Made by a program: the position numbers and the translations under genes. Positions 1-6,296 of a stretch of 7,607 nt of DNA are shown in pieces; positions within the stretch are counted from its first letter, which is position 1, and each line of letters starts with the position of its first letter. The notes below the pieces were generated by a model, which was not told the origin of the DNA, ran no database searches, and worked only from the letters and a program-made list of their open reading frames with translations. Origin of the DNA: H111-94 sp034436045 (GTDB lineage Bacteria; Chloroflexota; Ktedonobacteria; Ktedonobacterales; Ktedonobacteraceae); assembly GCA_034436045.1 (NCBI GenBank), contig DAOTVZ010000098.1, positions 1 to 7,607 on the forward strand, read 5' to 3'.

Positions 1-90
1 TTTTCTTCTCTCTTTTCGAGTACTGACTTGCCAATTGGGAATGGAACCGAGGCCACTTCTGGACCCAAATGAGCTAAAAATGGGTGCCTT
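1..90. other. left edge, no gene seen
   Basis: No coding region is supported here. The stretch lies just downstream of the Tn3-type transposase remnant, where a transposon end could be expected, but I could not recognise a convincing 38-bp Tn3 terminal repeat. A short near-repeat, GAGTACTGACT near 19-29 and GAGTACCGACT near 111-121, is the only pattern noted. Confidence 0.3.
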
Positions 91-837
91 TCAAGTCGTT
101 TTCTGGTGCTGAGTACCGACTACAACGGTTTGCGGAACCACTAAAGTATCATGACACGTGTTTTGCTTGAAGTATCGGCCACTCTGCCCGAGTAGCACCT
201 TACGTAGCACTGAGCCATATTGTTGCCGAATCAGATCCCACTTGATCGGGCGAGTGAGCACGTGTTGCAGGTTGGGATACGCGTCTGGATTGCCTGTCTC
301 AGGACGGTAGAGTTTTTGGGCATGAATATTCTTGAGCCGAGGCAGCAGTTGAAAGCCCAGCAGAGAGCAGAAGGCAAAGCCGATTTCGCTTTGACCATGC
401 GTATCCACGTAGTTGCGCTCCACCTGTATGTCCGAGCAATGGCGCAGCACTCCGGTAATCATCGCTGCTACCTCCGACGACGAGCAGTTTTTGGGTTGCG
501 AATAGATACAGGTCGATTTCCGTTCCACGTGCCAGTAAATGAGTACTCCGGGTCCACGATAGCGTGCGTGCCATTCGGTCATCAGGTTTTGGTCCCAGGC
601 CGCGAATTTCTTGGAGTCCGAGGCACATGCGGTTGTCCCTTCTCCCCAGATCGCGGGTACTCGTATGCGAAAGATGGCGTTTGCGACCTCAGTCGTGGCT
701 GCTCGCAGTTGCTCTTTGGTGAGAAAACGGTCGTTTCCTGAACTGCCCTCGGCCTGCCCTGCTGCTCCTGAACCGGCGGGCCGTTCGCGGTTGGCCTGTC
801 GGCGTTTTGTGACGCAAAAGGATGAGGTACCATACAA
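91..837 (-). pseudogene. Tn3-family transposase TnpA, C-terminal catalytic fragment (degraded)
   Basis: This is the remains of the large DDE transposase that cuts and joins the ends of Tn3-type replicative transposons. From about residue 37 (FLTKEQLRAA) to about 207 the 248-residue frame reads like TnpA: WGEGTTACASDSKKF carries the first catalytic Asp (residue 74), and NYVDTHGQSE the second (residue 145), followed by LLGFQLLPRLKNI. A normal TnpA is nearly 1000 residues. Residues 1-36 do not resemble the family, so the true 5' junction is near position 730. After DLIRQQY the match decays: a weak RYFKQNT segment is about nine residues too close, and the part holding the catalytic Glu is missing. 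The ATG at 837 has no ribosome-binding site. The fragment cannot be an active transposase. Family assignment is by motif recognition and I consider it reliable. Confidence 0.85.
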
Positions 838-886
838 CCATGCCTGAGCTGAGCTTTTGGTAAATCGCCTCTAGAGGCTCTGATAC

Positions 887-1104
887 AGGTAGCTCTAAGA
901 TCTCTACAAAAAGAGGCAATAAGGTCATGAACGAACTTCTCAAGCTCATTCACAAGGCTGAGGAGAGAACAAGGACTGACGAAGCTCTTGAGAGAAGATG
1001 CTCTTTTTCTCTCTTTTTCCTTGTCTCAAAATCACCTTTCTGAGGTGATTCTCTAGAACAAAAGTACTCTGTTGCCTCTTTTCGTAGAGCTCTTAGAGCT
1101 GCCT
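887..1104. repeat. repeat unit 1: 218-bp element bounded by 33-bp inverted arms
   Basis: The left arm (887-919) and right arm (1072-1104) are reverse complements over 33 positions with only three mismatches, enclosing 152 bp. Inside lies a perfect 8-bp hairpin, AATCACCT/AGGTGATT with a five-base loop (1030-1050). The last 53 bp (1052-1104) align without gaps to the end of repeat unit 2 (1426-1478) at about 70 percent identity, starting with a shared TCTAGAACA. The unit could be a small non-autonomous transposon or the closing stem of a structured RNA. No target duplication is visible at its edges. Confidence 0.7.
1030..1050. other. 8-bp perfect hairpin inside repeat unit 1
   Basis: AATCACCT and AGGTGATT form a perfect 8-bp stem around the loop TTCTG. 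It has no U-tract after it, so it is unlikely to be a terminator. Confidence 0.6.
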
Positions 1105-1188
1105 TCAACTGGTCCGTCAACAACAAGAAGAGGCGAAGCAAAAACCGGTAGAAGCAGTTGTCGCAGGGGCGAAAAGTCAGGCCATCTC

Positions 1189-1207
1189 CCTCTTCGATCA
1201 GAAGAGG
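1189..1207. other. 7-bp hairpin between the two repeat units
   Basis: CCTCTTC and GAAGAGG form a perfect stem with the five-base loop GATCA. It lies in the 157-bp spacer between the two large repeat units. Confidence 0.55.
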
Positions 1208-1241
1208 CTGTCGGCAAGACTAATCACCACCACGAGTACTA

Positions 1242-1262
1242 TTTAGTTGACGCCCAACTAAA
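1242..1262. other. 8-bp hairpin abutting the left arm of repeat unit 2
   Basis: TTTAGTTG and CAACTAAA form a perfect 8-bp stem around the loop ACGCC. Its right half runs directly into the left arm of repeat unit 2 at 1262. Confidence 0.6.
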
Positions 1263-1478
1263 GGTAGGACTAGGATCACTGCAAAAATCTCTCATAAGCT
1301 TGTCGAGTCGCTTCACAGGCCAGTCGAAAGGAGAAGAGCAGAAAGAAAAGTCGGCGTGAACAATGCACGAAAACCACGAAAAAACTGCTTTTCTCCCACC
1401 GCTTGATTGATTTTTTTCTTTGTCTTCTAGAACATTCGTACCCTATGAGCTATTTTTGTAGTGATCCTAGTCCTACCT
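1262..1478. repeat. repeat unit 2: 217-bp element bounded by 37-bp inverted arms
   Basis: The left arm (1262-1298) and right arm (1442-1478) are reverse complements over 37 positions with four mismatches; the outer 26 positions have only one. The arms share the core of unit 1 (AGGTAG..CTA.GATC.CT.CAAAAA), yet at core positions 7, 8, 12 and 17 both arms of unit 2 carry the same change relative to both arms of unit 1. The two units have nearly equal length (217 and 218 bp) and start 375 bp apart in the same orientation, so they look like diverged tandem copies of one element. Confidence 0.7.
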
Positions 1479-1611
1479 CAATTGTTGTCCATTGGTCCAT
1501 CCAGGCAGAAATTTGTTTTTCGACCTATCTCTCCATGGACTATGAGGCCTGGCGCTACGTAAGATGTCATGAAGGGCAAGGTAGAGGGTGTAGAGTCATT
1601 CTACATGATTT

Positions 1612-1632
1612 TATAAGCGAGAGATGCTTATA
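1612..1632. other. 7-bp hairpin
   Basis: TATAAGC and GCTTATA form a perfect stem around a seven-base loop. A second small stem, TGTAGA/TCTACA (1589-1605), stands just before it. Confidence 0.5.
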
Positions 1633-1720
1633 TATGCGCACTTGTTGCATGTTTTTCTTATTCTCTATGCAAGCCAATACGCTTCTTGAGCGTCTACCGG
1701 CCAAAATATGCAGAAAGAAG

Positions 1721-1744
1721 AGGGTGAAATACTCTTTTCACCCT
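1721..1744. other. 9-bp hairpin
   Basis: AGGGTGAAA and TTTCACCCT form a perfect 9-bp stem with a six-base loop. It is followed only by TTC and not by a clear U-tract, so it is at best a weak terminator. It is the strongest simple hairpin of the gene-poor stretch. Confidence 0.55.
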
Positions 1745-2070
1745 TTCAAACATACAATACTCTCTCCTTTGCGCTTCATGACAGCTAGCGTAGCGCTGGG
1801 CCGACATCGTGTGGCAAGATTCCTCTGACCAGCACACCTGGAGTCAGTTCATCCAGCAGAACCACGCTTCATCCTCATTTCCAAGGCGACGAAAATGTTC
1901 TCGAGGGCGACTACCGTCCTCTCTTGTCAGGCTTTTCACTCTCAGCCAGAGAAAAGTGGCCATGAGGCTCCTCTTCGTCGCTTGCTGCCCGCACATGTTT
2001 GTTATTGCCTAGGACATCGACTCCTATGAGGCTTGACATATGTGTGCAGTATCCTCTGGAATTTTCCCTC

Positions 2071-2100
2071 TTGCCCAGCTAACAACAGATCGGGTAATAT
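2071..2100 (+). promoter_or_regulatory. sigma-70-type promoter for the truncated transposase gene
   Basis: TTGCCC (2071-2076), an 18-bp spacer and TAATAT (2095-2100) give a good housekeeping promoter. Transcription would start near 2107, about 36 bp before the ATG at 2143. A second -35-like TTGACA at 2033-2038 has no matching -10 box. Confidence 0.55.
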
Positions 2101-2142
2101 ACTCTAAAAGGAGATGACTAGTTTTTCAAGAGGCAGTGGAGC

Positions 2143-2580
2143 ATGACTAAATTTGAACGTCGTGAGCTGAGCCACAACTGGGAAGATATTCGACCACTCC
2201 TGAAAGATACCGCCCAGATCACGTATGAGATCATTCGCCCGGTCTTACTGTTCGGCGTAAGTCCGAAAGAACGTGCGGGAGAGACAGGCATGTCGAAAAG
2301 CTCGATCTACTACAAAGCCAACCTTTTCGATGCCTCTGGCATGGCGAGTCTGCTGCCGCCTATGCCGCCAGCAGATACCCCGCGACAGGATAAGCGCGTG
2401 CTTCCGCCTCCTCTTCGGCAAGCGATCATCGATGCTCACGCCGACTATCCAGACCTCAGCCTGCATGAAATCGCCTCAATCTGCTATGTACAGTTTGGGC
2501 GAAAACCATCTCCCCATACCATTTCCTTACAACCCCCCATAAACCCAATGAGGATTGCGCGCTCTAAAAAGAGCCGATGA
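2143..2580 (+). pseudogene. truncated transposase, helix-turn-helix N-terminal part
   Basis: A 145-residue product whose first about 126 residues look like the DNA-binding front half of an integrase-core transposase. A helix-turn-helix stands at about 28-60 (LLFGVSPKERAGETGMSKSS), and a second helical DNA-binding segment at about 91-126 (LRQAIIDAHADYPDLSLHEI, then GRKPSPHTI). After PHTI the sequence changes to an unrelated basic tail, so the whole catalytic part is missing. The start is supported by AAGAGG nine bases upstream of ATG and by the promoter at 2071-2100. The gene as it stands cannot transpose, but it could still make a stable DNA-binding protein able to occupy the ends of full-length relatives; that role is inference. 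I recognise the general type but not the exact IS family. Confidence 0.65.
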
Positions 2581-2750
2581 AAATAGCAGAACCTACAGTA
2601 AAGCCAGAAGAATGGCAACACAACACTGGACAAATGTTCGTACTAGCCTCTTATCCAGCAACTGATCTAAGACAAACAGCAGCGGAGCAAGATAGCTTTC
2701 GAGCAATTGCACCAGTTCCTGCGAGAGTTGCTGGCTCTAGTGATGCTTGA
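2577..2750 (+). CDS. small 57-residue ORF overlapping the previous stop (doubtful)
   Basis: ATG at 2577 overlaps the stop of the preceding frame in an ATGA arrangement, the usual sign of translational coupling. AAGAG lies just upstream. The product begins MKIAEPTVKPEEW, has no membrane segment and no family I know. Against it, the opposite strand of the same DNA (2593-2736) reads more like a real protein, so this frame may be an accidental shadow. Confidence 0.25.
   Translation: MKIAEPTVKPEEWQHNTGQMFVLASYPATDLRQTAAEQDSFRAIAPVPARVAGSSDA
2593..2736 (-). pseudogene. possible transposase remnant
   Basis: Between two stops the minus strand reads 47 residues with a regular leucine-rich helical pattern (LVQLLESYLAPLLFVLDQLL, then DKRLVRTFV). 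It recalls the N-terminal part of DDE transposases common in Ktedonobacteria, where a similar LDKRLVRTF stretch occurs. There is no start codon or ribosome-binding site. This is recognition from memory of a short segment, so it stays tentative; the alternative is the overlapping plus-strand 57-residue ORF. Confidence 0.35.
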
Positions 2751-2968
2751 CAGGTTTCCCCAAAATTCGGGATGACTTATAAGTAGAGCCATTTAGACCG
2801 TGCAGAATCTTTTATAGATAAATATATTTTTTATATCAAATACTAGTAATATATCTTAAATACCATTCTTATGCTTCTCTCGCCTGAATGAGGTATCTCT
2901 CAGATAACACCCCTTGAGTATGATTCTTCTGAATATCGCACAAAATACAGAGAACACTCTCTCTAACT
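2751..2968. other. AT-rich intergenic stretch
   Basis: No gene is visible. Positions about 2810-2870 are strongly AT-rich and contain the 10-bp palindrome AAATATATTT (2821-2830 region) and TACTAGTA. The stretch separates the transposase remnants from the terminator of the recombinase gene. Confidence 0.4.
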
Positions 2969-2999
2969 AAAAAAGGGCCGACCTCGTGCAGATCAGCCC
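2969..2999 (-). terminator. intrinsic terminator of the recombinase gene
   Basis: Read on the minus strand, GGGCTGATC (2991-2999) pairs with GGTCGGCCC (2975-2983) in a 9-bp stem with two G-U pairs and a seven-base loop. A run of six T (2969-2974) follows at once. It lies 14 bp beyond the TAA stop at 3014-3016, the normal place for a Rho-independent terminator. Confidence 0.85.
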
Positions 3000-3013
3000 C
3001 AGCCCAGACAAGA

Positions 3014-4885
3014 TTATCCCCACATTTCGACTGAGGCGTCCTCCTCTGCCACCCTCGCCGCCTCGGCTGGCACCTCTTCGGCTACCTGCTCCTCGTTTCG
3101 CTCTGGCTCCAATGGCTGCTCAGGGACGGTAATACGCGCGGTAATCGAGATAGGACGGCGATTATAGCCAGGCGTCAAACCGTACTTCGCATGGTGCGCC
3201 GCAATCTCTTCCTGCCTACTCTGCAGATACGCCTTCACATCGGCGGGCCTGCCCCCCACCAAATCCACCACAACCGCCGGATTAATATACCAGCGCAACT
3301 CTGGCATGCCTACCCGGTCATTGTAGGACATGATGGCCTCTACCGCCCGTCGATACCGCTCCTGCGCCGCCCCCGGTGTCTTCGTGTTACGTAGCTCTGT
3401 AAGCGACAAACGTGTATAATCCTTGCCCTGATGCCGCTTCTCATAGCTCTTCTTGAAACTCCGCTTCGCAGCCAGCAACTCCTGCAGATATGTCACAGGA
3501 TACTCGCTCTCTTTGGCCGCATCCTCCAACAGTGCACGCACACCAGAAAACGACGTATGAAACCGTTCTCCTAGCTGCTGATCCACCTGCACGGTGTTCC
3601 CTTCAGTTACAAGCCACTGCACCGCACGCAAGGGATCTTCCATCTCCAAACGCGCATACGTAGGCTGGAGCAGTTCCGCTACTTGCTTGAGGATATAATA
3701 ACTATCCAGCGCCGCCGAGATCGCCTCATCTTGCGTCCGCACTCCGAGCTCGCGCTGCATCTGGTCAAGCCGCGCTTTAGTCTGCTGCCGTAACCTCGTC
3801 GCCGCATGGCCCTTCCTTCGCTCTAAGCGCTCCACCTGGGACTCCTTTCTCTGCGTTCGTACCTCCTGCTCCCCCGCTTGCTCAGACCTCGGCTTGAACA
3901 CCTCTAACACTTCCACGCCCGGCTCACCTAGCCGGATGCCTTGTCGCCCATCAACATTGCCCGCCCCATCACCTACCTTGTAATCAAAGTAATGCAGAGA
4001 ACTCATATAATTACGCTGCTGTGCCTCATCCGCTGTGGCAGTCCAATAATGCCCCAAAATCGTAGAGACATAGGCCAGATCACTCACCCCTGGCGGACAA
4101 AAATAATATACCGCCAGACGTGGGTACACCGCACGAAACACATGCACGAAGAGCTTCTCTCGACCATGACGCCCCGGCACCAACCCCGCAAAATGCCGCT
4201 CCACTGCCGCTCCGATCTCCTCCCCATAAGTCTTGCCAATAGCCTCCGTCTCCATCCAAGAACAATCCACCAGCGACCGCAGCCGATGCCACGCCGCCAG
4301 CACCACATTCGCCTCCACTAACACAGGAATCTCGTAAGGCTTGAGCACCACATCCTTGCGCTTGAGATGCCCGGCAAACATCACTGTATAACGTGTCTTC
4401 GGGTGCAACTCACCCGTCTTGAGAATCTCCGACAAACGCCGCCCCGTCACCACCGCTAGCCCTACCACTACCTCCACCCACGAACGACTACCCAGCAGTT
4501 CCCTTGCCTTCTCCACAACCCTCTCAGGATGCTCCAACAGTTGCTGCTGCTCCAGGCGTTCATGATACCGCTGCTCACTCTGCCGGTTCATCTCCGCCCA
4601 TTCCTGCTCACTATAATTCAGATACTTAAGGGCCAGATGCTCCCGCTCCCCCGTGCGCGGATTGAGATAGCTATTCTGCTCCGTCACAGGAATCTCGCGT
4701 ATCCTGTTCCGCGTATCCGTCATCGGCTCTTTCAGCGAACTAGGCGACTGCATGGACGGACGCGCTTTCCAGGCAGCTATTTCCTCCGCACACAGCCGTG
4801 CGATCTCCGCTTCCTGCTCACTAGATAAGGACTCCAACATCGGCATGAGCATCTTCCACCGCTCACGCAACCACGCTTTTGCCAT
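3014..4885 (-). CDS. tyrosine recombinase resembling telomere resolvases (protelomerase-like)
   Basis: A 623-residue protein that probably cuts and rejoins DNA through a 3'-phosphotyrosine. Numbering from the chosen start, TGRRLSEI holds the first catalytic Arg (149/150), GHLKRKD a candidate hairpin Lys (175 or 177), HVFR His248 and Arg251, ILGH His279. Two Tyr can be the nucleophile: Y293 (RNYMSS) or Y299 (LHYFDYKV). The box spacing and the Y..F/Y-hydrophobic ending recall the TelN/TelK/TelA type more than XerC/D. A basic helical linker (about 336-378) leads to a segment resembling ribbon-helix-helix DNA-binding folds (LGVRTQDEAISAALDSY, about 380-396), a long helical C-terminal region and an acidic tail. 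The ATG at 4885 is preferred over the in-frame ATG at 4927: GAGGAGT stands eight bases before it, whereas the upstream ATG lies about eight bases from the predicted transcription start. Family membership is inferred; an atypical phage-type integrase remains possible. Confidence 0.7.
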   Translation of the reverse strand: MAKAWLRERWKMLMPMLESLSSEQEAEIARLCAEEIAAWKARPSMQSPSSLKEPMTDTRNRIREIPVTEQNSYLNPRTGEREHLALKYLNYSEQEWAEMNRQSEQRYHERLEQQQLLEHPERVVEKARELLGSRSWVEVVVGLAVVTGRRLSEILKTGELHPKTRYTVMFAGHLKRKDVVLKPYEIPVLVEANVVLAAWHRLRSLVDCSWMETEAIGKTYGEEIGAAVERHFAGLVPGRHGREKLFVHVFRAVYPRLAVYYFCPPGVSDLAYVSTILGHYWTATADEAQQRNYMSSLHYFDYKVGDGAGNVDGRQGIRLGEPGVEVLEVFKPRSEQAGEQEVRTQRKESQVERLERRKGHAATRLRQQTKARLDQMQRELGVRTQDEAISAALDSYYILKQVAELLQPTYARLEMEDPLRAVQWLVTEGNTVQVDQQLGERFHTSFSGVRALLEDAAKESEYPVTYLQELLAAKRSFKKSYEKRHQGKDYTRLSLTELRNTKTPGAAQERYRRAVEAIMSYNDRVGMPELRWYINPAVVVDLVGGRPADVKAYLQSRQEEIAAHHAKYGLTPGYNRRPISITARITVPEQPLEPERNEEQVAEEVPAEAARVAEEDASVEMWG

Positions 4886-4941
4886 CAATCGTACTCCTCT
4901 CTTCTCATACCACCGAACAAACATCACCCGCTCTTTTTCTT

Positions 4942-4970
4942 AGCATACATCTTCCATGATGTAAAGTCAA
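4942..4970 (-). promoter_or_regulatory. promoter of the recombinase gene with possible operator
   Basis: On the minus strand TTGACT (4965-4970), a 17-bp spacer and TATGCT (4942-4947) form a near-consensus promoter about 57 bp before the ATG at 4885. The spacer carries the inverted repeat ACATC-N6-GATGT (4947-4962). The octamer TTGACTTT that includes the -35 box is repeated exactly 21 bp upstream (4984-4991), two helical turns away. Both could be binding sites for a regulator, perhaps the recombinase itself; that is inference. Confidence 0.65.
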
Positions 4971-5016
4971 GAGAAAGACTACGAAAGTCAACTCTACACA
5001 ATACACTGACGTAAAT

Positions 5017-5059
5017 ATCTACTTGCGTTCAGCACAATTGTTAAGCCTGCAAGATAGAT
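5017..5059. other. imperfect 43-bp palindrome upstream of the recombinase gene
   Basis: A perfect 8-bp core ACAATTGT (5034-5041) is flanked at exactly equal distances by CTTGC (5022-5026) and GCAAG (5049-5053). With a one-base offset, ATCTA (5017-5021) and TAGAT (5055-5059) continue the symmetry. The arms between core and flanks do not match. Size and place resemble the target sites of telomere resolvases, but those are far more perfect. Confidence 0.35.
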
Positions 5060-5107
5060 TGGCTCCCCCGATCACTACGGCATCACCATCCTGCCTAGAG
5101 TCTGTTA

Positions 5108-5950
5108 GGGACTCAAGATAAAACCGATGGTAAAATGGTCGCATGACGACCAGAAAACCATATCCTTCTGATGTGACCGACGATGAATGGGCGTTTGTCG
5201 CGCCTTATCTGAGCTTGCTGCCCGAAGATGCCGGGCAACGCCAGTACGAATTGAGAGAAGTGTTCAACGGGTTGCGCTGGATGGTGCGCACCGGAGCCAC
5301 ATGGCGTATGATGCCGCATGATCTGCCGTCCTGGTGGGCGGTGTATCAGCAAACACAACACTGGCTGGCGGCAGGCTGTTTTGAGGCCATTGTCCATGAT
5401 CTGCGCCTCTTGCTGCGCGGCATCAAAGGGCGCAAGGGCCATCCCAGCGCCGCCATCTTCGATAGCCGGACCTTGCAATCGACGCCAGAGAACGGAGGGC
5501 GGGCCGGCTATGATGGGGCGAAGCGACGCAAAGGAAGTAAGGTCCACGTCGCCGTGGATTCCTTGGGACATCTGCTTGCGCTGCTGGTCACGCCAGCCAA
5601 CGAGCAAGATCGCGCTCAGGTAGGCGAACTGGCGCAGGCCGTGCAGGAAGCCACGCACGGGCGAAACCGTCGAGGTGGCATTTGTGGATCAGGGCTATAC
5701 CGGAGATGAGCCGGCAACCGCCGCGTCTGCACAGGGCATTCACCTGGAGGTGATCAAGCTGCCTGAGGCCAAGCGCGGCTTTGTCCTGCTGCCGCGCCGA
5801 TGGGTGGTGGAGCGCTCGTTCGCCTGGATCACCCGCTTTCGGCGACTGGTCCACGACTATGAGCGGCTTCCCAGCACGCTGGCTGGCTTGCACCTGATGG
5901 TGTTTGCGTGTCTGATGCTCCATCAGTTCATCCTTTTCAGCTTGAGTCCC
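5108..5950 (+). mobile_element. IS5-family insertion sequence (IS427-like), 843 bp
   Basis: The element starts GGGACTCAAG and ends CTTGAGTCCC. The 23-bp terminal inverted repeats (5108-5130 and 5928-5950) match at 18 of 23 positions, with the first ten perfect. It is flanked by a TA target duplication (5106-5107 and 5951-5952). The rebuilt empty site reads TTAA, fitting the YTAR preference known in this family. Length, ends, TA duplication and the two-frame transposase agree with the IS427 subgroup. Confidence 0.85.
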
Positions 5951-5953
5951 TAA
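5143..5953 (+). CDS. IS5-family DDE transposase, split by a +1 frame change
   Basis: The enzyme cuts and inserts its own IS. The first frame (from 5143) shows the usual N-terminus, SDVTDDEW and RTGATWRMMPHDLP, then the first catalytic Asp in FDSRT (residue 107). Near 5659-5663 the family reading passes from the first frame to the next: THG must be followed by ETVEVAFVDQGYTG, which holds the second Asp. The catalytic Glu lies in RRWVVERSFAWITRFRRL, ahead of VHDYE. Read with one base skipped the product is about 269 residues, the normal size. The shift sits at GGG-CGA, where a Gly-tRNA could slip from GGG to GGC, so programmed +1 frameshifting is possible; a one-base insertion in the G run is the simple alternative. 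A -10-like TAAAAT (5131-5136) would give a nearly leaderless message. The TAA stop uses target-site bases. Confidence 0.8.
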
Positions 5954-6296
5954 GAATGCAAAGAGCAAGGCGAACTCGAAGTTCACGTCCAGCATCTGTC
6001 CTATTTTTCTCGCATGACCGATGCCGAGACGTTCGCCGAGGGAGCAAAAGTCGAGATGCAACGGCGCAGGGTCAGCCAAGCCCAGCAAGTAGCAGCGGTC
6101 ACCGATGGGGCCGAGTGGTTGCAAAGTTTTCTCGATCTGCATCGGCCCGAAGCCGTGCGTATCCTGGATTTTGCCCATGCTGCCGAATATATCAGTGCTA
6201 TTGGCGAGGTCGTCCGAGCCAGTGGGCGGCGCTTACCCAGCACCTGGAGCCGCGTGCAAAAAATTGACGCACACCCTTAAAGACTATAAAGCTTGA
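5954..6296 (+). pseudogene. ISKra4-family transposase, internal fragment
   Basis: Starting immediately right of the IS5 insertion, the frame reads GELEVHVQHLSYFSRM, then AVTDGAEWLQSFLDLHRPEA and VRILDFAHAAEYI. This is the central catalytic region of ISKra4-type transposases. The 5' part is absent: a TAA precedes the fragment even in the rebuilt pre-insertion sequence, and the DNA left of the IS does not continue the protein. Near 6258-6263 a run of six A breaks the frame (VQKIDAHP then stop). Reading with five A gives QKLTHTLKDYKA, the expected continuation, before homology ends near 6296. So it was a decayed, twice-truncated remnant. Family assignment is by motif recognition. Confidence 0.75.

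Larger units (their letters stand above)
838..2142. other. 1.3-kb stretch without a convincing gene, dense in inverted repeats
   Basis: Open frames of 60-141 codons occur here, but none has a good ribosome-binding site, a family resemblance or protein-like composition. The stretch holds the two 217-bp repeat units listed separately and many short hairpins. These include a perfect 12-bp palindrome GCCTCTAGAGGC (867-878), GAGAGAA/TTCTCTC (990-996 and 1007-1013), TGTAGA/TCTACA (1589-1605) and GCCTAGGA pairing with TCCT-ATG-AGGC (2007-2032). A promoter near 2071-2100 serves the next gene. The stretch may hold a structured RNA, small non-autonomous transposons or their remains; the sequence alone does not decide. 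Confidence 0.5.

Noticed and set aside
887..1478. CRISPR-like array made of four repeated 33-37-bp motifs
   Set aside because: The motifs alternate in orientation, differ from each other and are separated by unequal spacers of about 150 bp, unlike a CRISPR array.
1403..1828. 141-codon open frame on the plus strand
   Set aside because: No ribosome-binding site, no family resemblance, and cysteine- and phenylalanine-rich random-looking composition; it runs through a repeat arm and several hairpins.
1809..2012. 67-codon open frame on the plus strand
   Set aside because: Basic, low-complexity translation without start signals; an alternative frame through the same DNA is equally open, so coding is unsupported.
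2033..2062. Second promoter from TTGACA at 2033
   Set aside because: No acceptable -10 box at 16-18 bp spacing.
2114..2146. Ten-codon leader peptide overlapping the ATG at 2143
   Set aside because: Its ATG directly abuts the AAAGGAG motif with no spacing, so initiation there is unlikely; overlap may be chance.
3941..4321. 126-codon plus-strand frame
   Set aside because: It is antisense to the recombinase catalytic region; its openness follows from that gene's codon usage.
4886..4927. In-frame upstream ATG that would lengthen the recombinase by 14 residues
   Set aside because: It lies only about eight bases from the predicted transcription start and lacks a good Shine-Dalgarno, whereas the ATG at 4885 has one at proper spacing.
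5028..5045. Resemblance of the palindrome core region to the phage N15 telomere site, which also has CAGCACA and CAATTG
   Set aside because: The shared words are short, differently arranged, and the long perfect symmetry of the N15 site is absent; coincidence is the simpler reading.
5113..5658. 181-codon minus-strand frame inside the IS5 element
   Set aside because: It is antisense to a clear transposase frame and has no start signals or known motif.
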